A DNA stretch of 54,048 bases from Thermoplasmatales archaeon (GCA_020350825.1 CP070724.1:1958800-2012847), one strand, 5' to 3'. Shown: positions 28,448 through 38,817, counted from the stretch's first letter. Notes: generated from the sequence alone by a model not told the origin. Numbers and translations: made by a program.

Positions 28448-29569
28448 ATGAATAAAAAAATAATAAGCATTTTTGTAAGTATGCTGTTATGCGTTACTGT
28501 TTTTACAGTAACAGGTGCCGTGAATATTGAAAATACTGGAATAATGAAATCCCAGGCAGTTACAACAGACATATTTTGGGAAGATAACTTCGATAATTAT
28601 ACTCTAGGTCCTTTGCATGGTCAAGGTGGATGGGAATCATGGGATAACAACCCTGATACAACCGGTTATGTAACGGATAACCAATCACGCAGCCCGTCTA
28701 ATTCGGCGGAGATTGCTTGGTTTGGGGATCCGCTTGTATCCGGAGATATTGTGTACCAGTTCTCAGGGGTGAGTTCAGGTAGCTGGATATTAACAGCTTG
28801 GCAGTACGTACCCAGTGACATGGAGGGTAAGTCATATTATCTCCTTCTAAACACCTATCAGCATGGCGGTCCGTATGGTTGGTCATTGCAGTTAGAAGTT
28901 GACGCCACGGCTGGCCGAATATCTGACTTCGATAATCCAGATGACTGGTTACCACTAATAACAGACGATTGGGCTGAGATACGTGTTGAGATAAATTTTG
29001 ATATAGATCTACAGACGGCTTACTACAACGATGAAGAGCTGGTTTCGAAAGCCTGGGGTCCTACGAAAAACCTAGGATGCATTGACCTATATGCTGATCA
29101 AAGTTATTCTTCCTCAGTTTACTACGACGATTTTGTCCTTGAGGGAATAGTTGGCGAGGATCCTGATTTATACTGTGAAGGCGAACTTCATTTTGGAAAT
29201 GTACCAGGAGGTGCAACATTAGAAGATAGCTTTACTGTTCAAAATATCGGTGGCCCTGATTCATTACTTGATTGGGAAGTTGTGAAAGAACCAAGTTGGG
29301 GAACCTGGACATTCGACCCTGAATCCGGTAACGATTTACCGCCTGGATCTCCGGTAACAGTGCAAGTAACCGTTGTTGCACCAAAACAAAAAGACGAGTA
29401 TGCTGGAACAATAAAAATCGAAAATAAAGAAAATCCTGATGATAACTGTATAATAGATGTATCAATGACAACACCAAGGAGCCAGCCTTATTTATATCTA
29501 CAATTTTTTGAGAGGCTTATCCAACGCTTTCCAGTGTTAGAATTGATATTTTCACATCTACTAGGTTAA
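28448..29569 (+). CDS. Secreted protein with lectin-like domain and C-terminal helix motif
   Basis: This encodes 373 residues from ATG 28448, which has GGGGGC seven bases upstream; ATG 28421 is an alternative. A signal peptide is followed by a jelly-roll, concanavalin-like domain at about 40-235 (EDNFDNYTLGPLHGQGGW, YYDDFVLEGI). Then comes an Ig-like choice-of-anchor domain (LHFGNVPGGATLEDSFTVQN) at about 245-345. The protein ends in an amphipathic segment, FFERLIQRFPVLELIFSHLLG, set off from the rest. It is probably a surface glycan-binding protein. A T/C-rich terminator follows (about 29583-29608). Confidence 0.8.
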   Translation: MNKKIISIFVSMLLCVTVFTVTGAVNIENTGIMKSQAVTTDIFWEDNFDNYTLGPLHGQGGWESWDNNPDTTGYVTDNQSRSPSNSAEIAWFGDPLVSGDIVYQFSGVSSGSWILTAWQYVPSDMEGKSYYLLLNTYQHGGPYGWSLQLEVDATAGRISDFDNPDDWLPLITDDWAEIRVEINFDIDLQTAYYNDEELVSKAWGPTKNLGCIDLYADQSYSSSVYYDDFVLEGIVGEDPDLYCEGELHFGNVPGGATLEDSFTVQNIGGPDSLLDWEVVKEPSWGTWTFDPESGNDLPPGSPVTVQVTVVAPKQKDEYAGTIKIENKENPDDNCIIDVSMTTPRSQPYLYLQFFERLIQRFPVLELIFSHLLG

Positions 29570-29665
29570 ACATACAGTATATCATCCACCCCCTCTTCTT
29601 TTCTTTTTATATCTAGAAATGTATTGTTAATGATTTATTTTTGATTTGAATTTTGCACCAAACTA

Positions 29666-32600
29666 CTATTTCTTCTGCTTAGTTAAAAATTTTTTAATTT
29701 CGGAAAAAAAGGAAATCATAGCTAGTATTGCTGAAGATATAATCAAATAAAAGCCACTAGCAAAGCCCCAGCTGGATTTCATAAGCACTGTTTCTTCCAA
29801 CGAAATACTCAATAAGCCTTCCCCCTGTACATCGCCGATACTAGCTTCAGTTACTCTAGATATTCCGACATAAAACATTGAAATAATTACAATAATAAGA
29901 ATAATACCTAATAAATTAAATAAAAGTGAATATTGTTTTTTACCAAGTTTACTAGATATAAAACTCAAGCCCAATAGTATGCAAATAGCATAAACAACGA
30001 TCACTACTTTTCCTAAAAAATCCACAAATATTTCAGGCATTTCAGCAATATCAAAAGTTGTTCTTCCCCCATAACTAGTAGATTCTATCATAACTTGTGG
30101 ATTCATAAATATCTGGGTATTTCTTTCTGCCATTGGAATAGTACTTGATCCAGATAATCCCCACCATGGTTGAATCAAAGCGATAACTAAAAGAGCTATA
30201 ACTAAAAACTTCAACAGTGAATTTAATAACATTATTCTAACCAAAGTCAAAATTATTATTACGCCAATAAAAATGAAAGCAGCTCCTACAATAAGGATAG
30301 GAAAGATTGAACTTAATGTTGTAACAAGTTTGACATTTCTATTATTTGTTAACTCTACCTCTTTGATCCCAACAAAGTTACCACCGGCATATACTTTGAT
30401 TGAGTAACTACCTGGTGGTAGAAGAAACAACTTTTCATTTGATTCAAGTACTATAGATCCCCTTCTTACAATTTCGAAATTTATATCTTCACCCAAAAGA
30501 GGATTTGCTCGTGAATCAAAAAGATCCACAGCTAAATTGAATTCAGCAGTAAATTTCATGCTAACAAAATTGCTATCATACGGCAAATTCAATACTGTTT
30601 CATCAGCAAAATTAGCGTAAGTAATTCGAAGTTTATAGCTCCCTGAAGGAATATCTTCGAAAAAGAATTTGCCTGGTTCAATTTCCTCAGGTATCAATTG
30701 AACAATATCATTAGTTTTAGAATTTGACAGAGTTGGAGTGATTTCGACGCCAGGTGGAAGATCAAAACCATCTTTTATCTCAACCGTTAGATCGTAAAGT
30801 TCAATATCAACATCAACTTCAAGTTTTATTAAAGATTTCTTAAGTTCCCCATCATAAACTACAAAATCCCTATAAAAAGCTTTTAACTTATAAGGATCCC
30901 CTGGAGTATAGGGTGCTTTTAATATGGTTTTTCCATTAATATCTGTTGTTTTTTCATCGAAAAGAAAACCATCTTTATTTAATAAAATAGCATTTATGCC
31001 TTCTACCCCCTGACCATTTTGATCGGAGAATGTTAGCCTTATTTTACGTTCCCACGAACAAAAAATGTTAACTTTTTTATTACCATCAATTGTTACTGTT
31101 TTAGCACCATTGAAAAATTTAGTTGAATTATCAAGTTTCCAATATACTTTTATGAGATAATCACCTTCTATAATCTCTGGAAACATTTTATGTGCTTTAT
31201 ATTTGATAAAAAAAGGTTTCTCTGTAACTCCAGATTTTATGAGATTTCCGTTACGATGCAATTCAATCCACATAACAGGAAAACGTCGGTCTGTTATATT
31301 TGAAAGCCGCGGATAAGTAAACCTAGTACCACCGAGATAAGTAATTACTGTTAAACTGTACTTTTTTTGCTCTTTTTCAAATGCAGAATCTTTAGTTAAA
31401 TAACGATGTTTAACTAATTCTTGATACATTTTTGCTTCTTTTCGAACCAACGAATATCCGCCCTTCTCAGATGTAAATAATTCGGCATCAAACTCAACAA
31501 CTAAATCTTTAGGAATCTTTAAATCATGGCCATATCCTTTTTCAAATGAATTTCTACCAAAATTTATCGAAGCGTAATCAACTTCTGCATTAAGGAAATC
31601 AAAGTATTCTTTCTCTGCGACTTTTAACTGGATACCATCTCTTTCATCTTTACCTGATCTAACAATACCCTCATTTGAAGAAAAAATTATTGAATTGGTT
31701 TTACCTTTCTCACCTTCTCCGTAAGCAATCCAAGCTTCTTTTCCCAGATCAGCATCATCTTTGTAAGATATGATCCATTCACGGTTTTTAGATTCAGGAT
31801 CTAGATTCATTTGATACCCATTGATATTATCATTTTCACCGTAAAAATCCAAATATGGGAATATGTGCCCCACATTCAATTTTTTTACAGCAAGATTCCT
31901 TGATTTAAAAGAAGTCATCATACCAAATCGACCATCGATATTTTCTTTCCCTTTCACAATTGCTTCTTCAAGCATTTCGTGTTTTACTCGGGCACAAAGT
32001 CTTTTTTCTTCTACGGGAGAATAATAATATTTATAGATAGCTGTGGTGCTTATATCCTTTTTATTAGATTCACTTTTAATACCAAATTCAACCATCAAAT
32101 TTCCGTCAACAAGTATTTCCTTGGAAACGAATAATTGATCTGAAGAACTCTCATCATGTTCATTATTTCCAAAATAATAGGAGAAAGCAAAAGATACTAT
32201 TTGATCTGAATCTAGAATCTCTATTCTTTCGCTTTCTTTTTTCTGTTTCACAACGATTTGAGAAAATGCACGATCTAGGATTTTACCCTCTTGTCCAACA
32301 CCATAAACGTAGTATCCATCTTCTTTTATTCCATAGTATTTTGCCTCTGCCAAAAATCCGGCTATAAGAGATTGAGAATAAAACGAATCCTCAACGCTTA
32401 CGTGATCCTTATACCCTGGTGGAGATTTTTTAGTATCGTCGTAGTACACAAAGTATTTTTCATTGCCATTTGCAATTCCTGACACAAGAAAAATCAAGCT
32501 ACATTCCTGTAGATGAGTTGTATCTATATAACTTAGATCATATATTTGCGACTCAAGTTCAAACCATTTTTGTCCATTCCAACAACATACGCGTATCGAG

Positions 32601-32839
32601 GTTTCATTTTCATTTTTAGTCCAACATGGATTGTCAAAGTTTAATCTAATGTCGATTGGTTGATATTTTGCGTGCGAGTCGTTTGTTGTGATTGGTAATT
32701 GTATTTCTTGTCTGTACGACCATTCTTTATTCCAAAAAGGTATTGAATCATCTTGGGAGGTAACAGATACAGTCAAAACTGAAGAAAACAAAAAGATAAA
32801 CATTATATATACTACTATTAGAATCTCTTTAATTCGCAT
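29666..32839 (-). CDS. Large exported membrane protein with beta domains
   Basis: The protein has 1057 residues with an N-terminal signal segment (IVVYIMFIFLFSSVLTVSV). It opens with a DUF2341-like start (FWNKEWSYRQEIQLPI). A long beta-rich extracellular part follows, with several carboxypeptidase-regulatory-like repeats at about 600-860 (DQNGQGVEGINAILLNKDG). The C-terminus has about five membrane helices (about 865-1050). The function is unknown. A surface polysaccharide- or envelope-related role is possible. It is read in the same direction as the UbiA gene upstream. Confidence 0.75.
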   Translation of the reverse strand: MRIKEILIVVYIMFIFLFSSVLTVSVTSQDDSIPFWNKEWSYRQEIQLPITTNDSHAKYQPIDIRLNFDNPCWTKNENETSIRVCCWNGQKWFELESQIYDLSYIDTTHLQECSLIFLVSGIANGNEKYFVYYDDTKKSPPGYKDHVSVEDSFYSQSLIAGFLAEAKYYGIKEDGYYVYGVGQEGKILDRAFSQIVVKQKKESERIEILDSDQIVSFAFSYYFGNNEHDESSSDQLFVSKEILVDGNLMVEFGIKSESNKKDISTTAIYKYYYSPVEEKRLCARVKHEMLEEAIVKGKENIDGRFGMMTSFKSRNLAVKKLNVGHIFPYLDFYGENDNINGYQMNLDPESKNREWIISYKDDADLGKEAWIAYGEGEKGKTNSIIFSSNEGIVRSGKDERDGIQLKVAEKEYFDFLNAEVDYASINFGRNSFEKGYGHDLKIPKDLVVEFDAELFTSEKGGYSLVRKEAKMYQELVKHRYLTKDSAFEKEQKKYSLTVITYLGGTRFTYPRLSNITDRRFPVMWIELHRNGNLIKSGVTEKPFFIKYKAHKMFPEIIEGDYLIKVYWKLDNSTKFFNGAKTVTIDGNKKVNIFCSWERKIRLTFSDQNGQGVEGINAILLNKDGFLFDEKTTDINGKTILKAPYTPGDPYKLKAFYRDFVVYDGELKKSLIKLEVDVDIELYDLTVEIKDGFDLPPGVEITPTLSNSKTNDIVQLIPEEIEPGKFFFEDIPSGSYKLRITYANFADETVLNLPYDSNFVSMKFTAEFNLAVDLFDSRANPLLGEDINFEIVRRGSIVLESNEKLFLLPPGSYSIKVYAGGNFVGIKEVELTNNRNVKLVTTLSSIFPILIVGAAFIFIGVIIILTLVRIMLLNSLLKFLVIALLVIALIQPWWGLSGSSTIPMAERNTQIFMNPQVMIESTSYGGRTTFDIAEMPEIFVDFLGKVVIVVYAICILLGLSFISSKLGKKQYSLLFNLLGIILIIVIISMFYVGISRVTEASIGDVQGEGLLSISLEETVLMKSSWGFASGFYLIISSAILAMISFFSEIKKFLTKQKK

Positions 32840-32945
32840 ATTTTTTCCTTTTTTATTTATTATTATATAGATTTTAGATATAATATTATATTTAATAATA
32901 TAATAATCTTTTTAATCATTACAATTGTGTACGAAAAATATTAAA

Positions 32946-33905
32946 CTAAGAGAGAAAAGTTAGACGGCCCATCTCTCCAAATATTATAAGAAAGGTAAAA
33001 CCAATAGCAAAAAAAAGATATTCTACATACATAAATGACCAGGCATATACATTTTCAAGTAGTTTGTTTTCGCTTTCCATAATCAGTAAGTAAAAAACAA
33101 TGAGGCTTGTGATTGTAAATATAGTTAATGGCAGAAAATAATAACTTAAAATGCTATAATGCACTAAAAGGGGAACTAATGCAAACGGTAAAAACATGAA
33201 AGGAAGTGAAATTAACGCTGCTTTTTTTGTACCAAAGGTATTTATCAGAGTTCGTGTACCAGTTCTTTTATCCGCCTCACCATCCACAATATCTTTTGTA
33301 GTCATCGCACCTGTGAAAAATAAAAATGCAATTGTTCCAATGACTAATGGTTCTTTCTGCATTGGGTCGCCGAAAACACTCCACGATGCCAATATGCCAA
33401 GAAGTCCTCTTGGAACAGCTATCCATAGCTGATTAATAAATAAAAATCGTTTCATTCTAGGTGGAAGGGAATACATAACAGTGAAAATCATTATAAGGAA
33501 AACAAAAATCCCAAACCAGACATTTATCGTTACAGCACGAAGAAGTGCAAATAAATAGAAGATGTATGCTATACTTTGGGCTTCTTCTGGTTTTACTATA
33601 CCTCGTGGAATTGGTCTATAAGGTTTAGAAATCATATCTGCCTCTGCGTCTGTAGCTTGATTGAGAGCGTTTGATGCAGCGTTTAGTAAGACAAGAGTGA
33701 AACTTGCTTGACCTATGGTAATCCACCAATTGGGGAAATCAGCAAATCTGTCGTTATATACAAGACTTGCAAACATTATAAACATTGAAACAAAAAGCGG
33801 AGCTACTAGAGTAAAAGGTCGAATTAAATCAAAATATCCTCTAAATCGTACTGATAAAAACTTTGATTTCCTATAAGGTTCTTTCATGGTTAATTTAATT
33901 GACAT
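32946..33905 (-). CDS. UbiA family prenyltransferase (pair 1, copy b)
   Basis: The protein has 319 residues and is a paralogue of the UbiA at 27408. The first Asp motif NALNQATDAEADMISKPY is near 85 and the second DIVDGEADKRTGTRTLIN near 205. PRGLLGILASWSVFGDP is shared. A charged N-terminal extension of about 20 residues is specific to this copy. It is downstream of the CrtI-like gene in the same direction, 147 bp away, so it may belong to the isoprenoid cluster. Confidence 0.87.
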   Translation of the reverse strand: MSIKLTMKEPYRKSKFLSVRFRGYFDLIRPFTLVAPLFVSMFIMFASLVYNDRFADFPNWWITIGQASFTLVLLNAASNALNQATDAEADMISKPYRPIPRGIVKPEEAQSIAYIFYLFALLRAVTINVWFGIFVFLIMIFTVMYSLPPRMKRFLFINQLWIAVPRGLLGILASWSVFGDPMQKEPLVIGTIAFLFFTGAMTTKDIVDGEADKRTGTRTLINTFGTKKAALISLPFMFLPFALVPLLVHYSILSYYFLPLTIFTITSLIVFYLLIMESENKLLENVYAWSFMYVEYLFFAIGFTFLIIFGEMGRLTFLS

Positions 33906-34052
33906 TTCTACACCGTTTCTTACAGGTAACTAACAGTAGTATATCTGTTATTATATTAAATACCCTGCCCAAGTAGATTAATAATTAGCTTTATGTAAGC
34001 CAATATAAATATTTTGCTATTTTTAAAAAATTTACAAGATAGACTAAATAAA

Positions 34053-35456
34053 TTATGAATAAGAAGATAAAGTATCACACAACATTTTTGCTGAATTTAA
34101 TGAACAATTAATACCTATGCCAGGAGCTTTTACGCAGTCACCTATAATGTAAAGATTCTGGACTGGAGTTTTTATTTTTAATTTTGTATTATCAATTGTT
34201 TTTGCTACACCATCAAGGTGCCATACTGCAGGGTATATTGCCCATTTAAGATGTGATTGGAAATCTGGTATAAGTTTTTCAAGATTTTTATCCAACAATA
34301 CTCTTAGAGTATTGAGTATTTCTTTATCTTTTGCTTCTTCTGGTGTACAAATAATATATGATTGAACAAGGTAATCAGAAGAAGGTGCAAGACCAGAATC
34401 TGGCATTGCTATCATGAAATCAATCATTCCAACAGCATCATTTCCATCTACACCAATGTTTCTTTCTATAAAATGAAAGGTCTTGCCAAGTAAATTGGAA
34501 TTGATTTTTTTCAGTGAGTAATATGCACATAAACTGCCTGTTCCCTTGAGTGATTTTATGTTTTTTACATACTCTTTTGGAAAATATTTTTCGTCAGCAA
34601 TAGTGAAAAGATCCTGTACAAGAACATTAGAAACAATGGTTTTAAAATTATATTCTTTGTCCTCAACAACAACACCAGTTGCTTTATTTTCATCAAAGAT
34701 GATCTTTTTAACAGGTTTTTCTAGATGAATTTCACCGTTGTTTTGTGTTATAAAATCGGCTAACTTTTGATGTATACTACTAAGACCATTTTTTGGATAA
34801 CCAACAGGTTTTGATCCTTTGTATAAATTTTTTTGCGCTCGAAACATCTCTCCTGTTGAAATACGATCTAGATTGTTTACTGTTGTAATTGAACGAGAAA
34901 ATATCTCAAGTATGAGTTTCATTTTGCCTTTTCCGTACTTCTTTACTGTTTCTTTCATTGATACAGAATCTAACTGTTTCATTGTTTTCTCGCTGGAGAA
35001 TAGTAGTCGAAAGATATTGGGAAGTATCTTAAGCTTATCTGTTTTCGAAAGAAAAGGAAAATCAAATCCGTCATCTTTTATGAAGCCAACATGTGACTCA
35101 AGTATCTCAACATGATCATCGAGCTCAGAAAGAATACTATTAAGGTTAGATAAAACTCCGCCACCAATAGCATGGTAACCCAAATCCAATTTATATCCTT
35201 CTAGCATATTTTCTTTAAAAATTTTTACAAGATTTGGTTCTGAAAATGGAACATGCATCTTAAATCTAGATAACAAATCTATGTAATTTTCAAGGGTAAA
35301 GGATGAAGTATCAAATGAGAGAGCTCTACCACCGATTAATCGTTCTTTTTCAAATATTATGACTCTATAACCGTTCTTTGATAGTAAGGCACCAGCAGTT
35401 AAACCGCCAATTCCAGCTCCAATTATACATATATCTGACTCTATTTTATCAACCAT
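34053..35456 (-). CDS. CrtI-like FAD-dependent oxidoreductase
   Basis: This encodes 467 residues from ATG 35456. The in-frame upstream start at 35486 lies inside the UbiA gene. The N-terminal FAD motif is GAGIGGLTAGALLSKNG, followed by EKERLIGGRALSF. The C-terminal GDCVKAPGIGINCSLNSAK is the second FAD motif of the phytoene-desaturase/COG1233 family. Such enzymes desaturate or isomerise long isoprenoids, or act as saturases. The start lies one base after the TAA of the UbiA gene at 35458, so the two are translationally coupled. The substrate is inferred only from context. Confidence 0.85.
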   Translation of the reverse strand: MVDKIESDICIIGAGIGGLTAGALLSKNGYRVIIFEKERLIGGRALSFDTSSFTLENYIDLLSRFKMHVPFSEPNLVKIFKENMLEGYKLDLGYHAIGGGVLSNLNSILSELDDHVEILESHVGFIKDDGFDFPFLSKTDKLKILPNIFRLLFSSEKTMKQLDSVSMKETVKKYGKGKMKLILEIFSRSITTVNNLDRISTGEMFRAQKNLYKGSKPVGYPKNGLSSIHQKLADFITQNNGEIHLEKPVKKIIFDENKATGVVVEDKEYNFKTIVSNVLVQDLFTIADEKYFPKEYVKNIKSLKGTGSLCAYYSLKKINSNLLGKTFHFIERNIGVDGNDAVGMIDFMIAMPDSGLAPSSDYLVQSYIICTPEEAKDKEILNTLRVLLDKNLEKLIPDFQSHLKWAIYPAVWHLDGVAKTIDNTKLKIKTPVQNLYIIGDCVKAPGIGINCSLNSAKMLCDTLSSYS

Positions 35457-35457
35457 T

Positions 35458-36462
35458 TTACATCCTCGGCTTAAAGAGTTTTTCACCGAGAAGCGGTGTG
35501 AATATTATATACCATACTATAGGAAAAACAATCAATATTATTGAATAATATATTCCAATAATCGAGACAAGCATTATAGGAACTAAAGAATACCTTAAAA
35601 ACGATTGTAATCCAATATATTTTCTGATAGCTTCCCTATCAAAAGTTTTTATGTATAACAGTTTAATGTTAAAATAGATTACTCCTAATGCTGCTACCGT
35701 TAAGACGATAATTTGTCCTAGGTTGTATTCATATCCAAAGAAAACAAAAGGGACAAATAAAAGAAATGCTGAGAATAACCGAATTCCCATGCCAAATGCT
35801 TTAAAATGTTGTGGTATGAAAATTTTGTTTCCATCGACTTTTACACCTGATCTCAATGCGATGTTGTTCACCCCCATTATGAAGTCATGATCTGAATCCT
35901 TAATTCCACCTTCAACTGCGTTCATATGTAATGTTTGATTGAAGGTTAAAATAAAAATAATCCAGGTTAATATTGTTGGAACACCTAATGATAGGGCGCC
36001 GAATAGGAAAACAAATGACATTGATACTGCAACTAAAAAATCTGATCCAACGAATTTTTTTCCATATAGGTTATAAATACTGCCAAAAAATCCAGCTAAA
36101 AGGATGCACAAGAGCGCTGCAAATTTATAACTATCAAGAGTTGATCCGTACCACAATATAAAAATAAATAAAAAAGAAAAAAGAATGCAAAAAATACATA
36201 TTGTTATTGCGTTTTTTCTTGAAATATCACCGCTTACTAAAGGTTTACCGTGTAGTTCTTTTATTAGTTTATCAAGTTCAACATCAGCATAATCATTTAG
36301 AATGAATCCATAAATTGCTGCCAAAGCACCGATGAAAAAAAGAATTAATAGTTTATGTAAGTCAAATACACCTACTGTAATAGCCGCAATGACTGGAGGG
36401 ATGGCAAGTGCTCCAAGTCCAGGGATACGCAGTAATTTCGCATAAGCTCTAATCTTAAACAT
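35458..36462 (-). CDS. UbiA family prenyltransferase (pair 2, copy a)
   Basis: The protein has 334 residues with about nine membrane helices. LNDYADVELDK near 57 is the classical NDxxDxxxD motif, and GGIKDSDHDF near 187 is the second Asp motif. PLVSGDIS is the RPL-SG substrate loop. It is followed after one base by the CrtI-like gene, and it follows the UbiA gene at 36509 by 46 bp, so the three form an operon. It is different from the DGGGPS-like pair 1 but paralogous to its neighbour. It resembles lycopene-elongase and other UbiA enzymes in general layout. Confidence 0.87.
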   Translation of the reverse strand: MFKIRAYAKLLRIPGLGALAIPPVIAAITVGVFDLHKLLILFFIGALAAIYGFILNDYADVELDKLIKELHGKPLVSGDISRKNAITICIFCILFSFLFIFILWYGSTLDSYKFAALLCILLAGFFGSIYNLYGKKFVGSDFLVAVSMSFVFLFGALSLGVPTILTWIIFILTFNQTLHMNAVEGGIKDSDHDFIMGVNNIALRSGVKVDGNKIFIPQHFKAFGMGIRLFSAFLLFVPFVFFGYEYNLGQIIVLTVAALGVIYFNIKLLYIKTFDREAIRKYIGLQSFLRYSLVPIMLVSIIGIYYSIILIVFPIVWYIIFTPLLGEKLFKPRM

Positions 36463-36508
36463 TAGATTTTAGGAAAAAGATGACGCTATTTGAGTTTTTC
36501 TAATAAAG

Positions 36509-37531
36509 TTACATGGTTTTAGGTTGTAATATTGTTCCATGCAATATGATATTTGAAAGAATGTAACCTAATGCAGGAAAAAATGCTAGAAGACCTGTCC
36601 ATGGATTTAGAGCCATTAACATGATAGGTACAAGTGCAAAATTAGTAACATAATGACTTCCAATAAATTTTCTCGCTTTAAATCGTTCAAAACGCTTCAT
36701 CGAAAGAAGTCCATGAGACAAGAAAAACATCAATATAGCAATAATACCAAGTATTAACCATTGAAAATATCGTAAAATTGGTGATTCGCTAAAATTTTGT
36801 ATAATAAAAAATGGTAGAAATACAATTATGATATCAGCCAATTGAATAGAATAAGCAATTGATTTAAAACTAGACGAAACTTTTAGTCTACCGTCTAAAA
36901 CTCTTACTCCCATTTTTACCGCAAGTGTTTTTGCTCCTTTCTTAAAATCGTTTTCAATATCCTTCATACCGCCTGCTACAATTTGCATAAAGAGTACCTG
37001 AATTGAACCTAGTATGCAAACTATCCAAGCTAATTCAGTAATTTCATAAATGCTTTTTACAGGATTGCCTCCATAAAAAGTTCCATATAAAATCAAAAAG
37101 AAAATACCGATTGATACTAAAACATCAGTAAAAGGGAATTTCTTGCTAGTTAAATCATATAATACTATAAAAAAGGACGAAATTGCAAGAACAACAATCG
37201 GGAAGAAACTCGAAGTTGTAACTGCAATATATATTGCAATGATGAAAGCAGCAACCATAGATGTTATAGCAAAAATCCATGCTTTTTTAACTGAAATGGT
37301 CCCACTTATTAAGGGACGATCGCTTATTTCTTTAGAATACTTATCGATTTTATAATCAACGATATCGTTAAAAACGAATCCAAAAGTATGACCAAGGAAA
37401 CCTACTAAAAACAAGAGGAATAGGTGAATCATATTATATTGCCCCATAGCAATTGCACCCATAACAGGGGAAACTCCTGTCAGTACTGCATTAAACGAAC
37501 GTGCAAGTTTCAGGTATTCTCTAATCATCAT
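36509..37531 (-). CDS. UbiA family prenyltransferase (pair 2, copy b)
   Basis: This encodes 340 residues from ATG 37531 (37528 is equally possible; the TTG at 37549 is less likely). FNDIVDYKIDK near 56 and GGMKDIENDFKKGAKTLAVKMG near 186 are the two Asp motifs. DRPLISGTISVKKA follows the first. It is the first gene of the minus-strand operon UbiA-UbiA-CrtI-like, with a possible promoter in the 240-bp spacer shared with the divergent class I isoprenoid gene. The acceptor is unknown. Confidence 0.87.
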   Translation of the reverse strand: MMIREYLKLARSFNAVLTGVSPVMGAIAMGQYNMIHLFLLFLVGFLGHTFGFVFNDIVDYKIDKYSKEISDRPLISGTISVKKAWIFAITSMVAAFIIAIYIAVTTSSFFPIVVLAISSFFIVLYDLTSKKFPFTDVLVSIGIFFLILYGTFYGGNPVKSIYEITELAWIVCILGSIQVLFMQIVAGGMKDIENDFKKGAKTLAVKMGVRVLDGRLKVSSSFKSIAYSIQLADIIIVFLPFFIIQNFSESPILRYFQWLILGIIAILMFFLSHGLLSMKRFERFKARKFIGSHYVTNFALVPIMLMALNPWTGLLAFFPALGYILSNIILHGTILQPKTM

Positions 37532-37770
37532 TTTAAATCTCAGAAGCAAAAATAGAATAAAAACCCATCGATATTGAAATCAAGAGGACTAAAATTATTC
37601 TCCATTTCTTGTGTTTATATTATGAAACTCAAGAGGATAAGCATTAAACGAACTGGAGAAGTAATAGTTATGTCAAAATTTTTAACAAAAATCGTTTATT
37701 TTTGTTTTTTAGGAAAAGTTATTATACGATATTTTATTAATAAATAATATTACTTTGATGGAATTAAAAT

Positions 37771-38817
37771 ATGGACAATGTGACATCCAAACATATTAAA
37801 AAAAATTTTCATAAAGGTAAGATAGAGATTAAGAAATCTCCAGTAGATATGAATTACAACGAATTAGATGATCTTTTAGATTCTCTGCTCAAATTAGAAG
37901 GTCTTCCTAGTAATATAAATTACAGAAGCGATACTATCAATTATCATAGAAGAAGTATGATTTGGATTATTACCAAAGCATTATATAGACTTGTTAGGGC
38001 TGAAATTTTCTACTTGACTTATGTACGAAAAAGAATTGGACAACTTAAAAAATCAAAGGAGATTTTTAATTCCCTTAAAAAAACAGGTTGCCTAAAATCT
38101 TTAAGAATGTACCTACATCTATCCAAGATTGGGCTAACTGATTTGTTGAACCATATTGGTGGAAGTTTTAATGATAAAATTTTTGCCAACTTTAATATCG
38201 CAACATCATTGTATGATGCAGCCTTCGATGTTCCCGAGTGTAGAAAATATCTTAGAGATCTTGATTCAATTATAGTGTATAGTAAAAATATTGAGACAAA
38301 AGATGTATATTTAGCATTATTCAATGACTGTGTAGGTTATTTAAGAAATGCCATGGACAAAAAATCGTTTGATACATTTGCCAATTACATAAAAATCGAA
38401 CACATTAGCCAACTAATGAGTATATATCAATTATCTGACAAAAAAATATCTAAAGAAAGTTTATCTAAAATTACTTTTCCAAAGGGTGGTATATCATTGT
38501 TAGCATTAATGCATCTTATGGCACCAAAAATGAAAGAAAAACAAAGAAAAGCTATTTATGAACTTGGAGCGGTGTTACAACTTATCGACGATATTCAAGA
38601 TACAAAGGAGGATTTAAGGTCCGGGATTCAGACACTACCAAATCAAAAATTATTGGATCATCAAGATTTAAAAAAACTGTTTTTTGGAGCTGTTAATAAT
38701 CTAATATACAAATGTGATATCAATCCAAATCAAGCTAATGGATCCTTGGATATGCTATGCTGGTTTGCTGATGTATTATTGGAAAGAAGATATGGCTCTT
38801 ATTTAACTACAGAATAA
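37771..38817 (+). CDS. Class I isoprenoid-synthase-like protein
   Basis: The protein has 348 residues, mostly helical. Two Asp-rich motifs are placed as in class I terpenoid synthases: YDAAFD near 148 and LIDDIQDTKEDLRSG near 272. The family fits what is annotated as class 1 isoprenoid biosynthesis enzyme. It is divergent from classical phytoene synthase and from polyprenyl diphosphate synthases. It is divergently transcribed from the UbiA-UbiA-CrtI operon across a 240-bp spacer. It probably makes or modifies the long prenyl substrate used there. That link is inference. Confidence 0.75.
   Translation: MDNVTSKHIKKNFHKGKIEIKKSPVDMNYNELDDLLDSLLKLEGLPSNINYRSDTINYHRRSMIWIITKALYRLVRAEIFYLTYVRKRIGQLKKSKEIFNSLKKTGCLKSLRMYLHLSKIGLTDLLNHIGGSFNDKIFANFNIATSLYDAAFDVPECRKYLRDLDSIIVYSKNIETKDVYLALFNDCVGYLRNAMDKKSFDTFANYIKIEHISQLMSIYQLSDKKISKESLSKITFPKGGISLLALMHLMAPKMKEKQRKAIYELGAVLQLIDDIQDTKEDLRSGIQTLPNQKLLDHQDLKKLFFGAVNNLIYKCDINPNQANGSLDMLCWFADVLLERRYGSYLTTE

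Noticed and set aside
32946..38817. A definite bacterioruberin gene cluster
   Set aside because: No classical phytoene synthase, hydratase or cyclase is visible, so only a general isoprenoid role is claimed.
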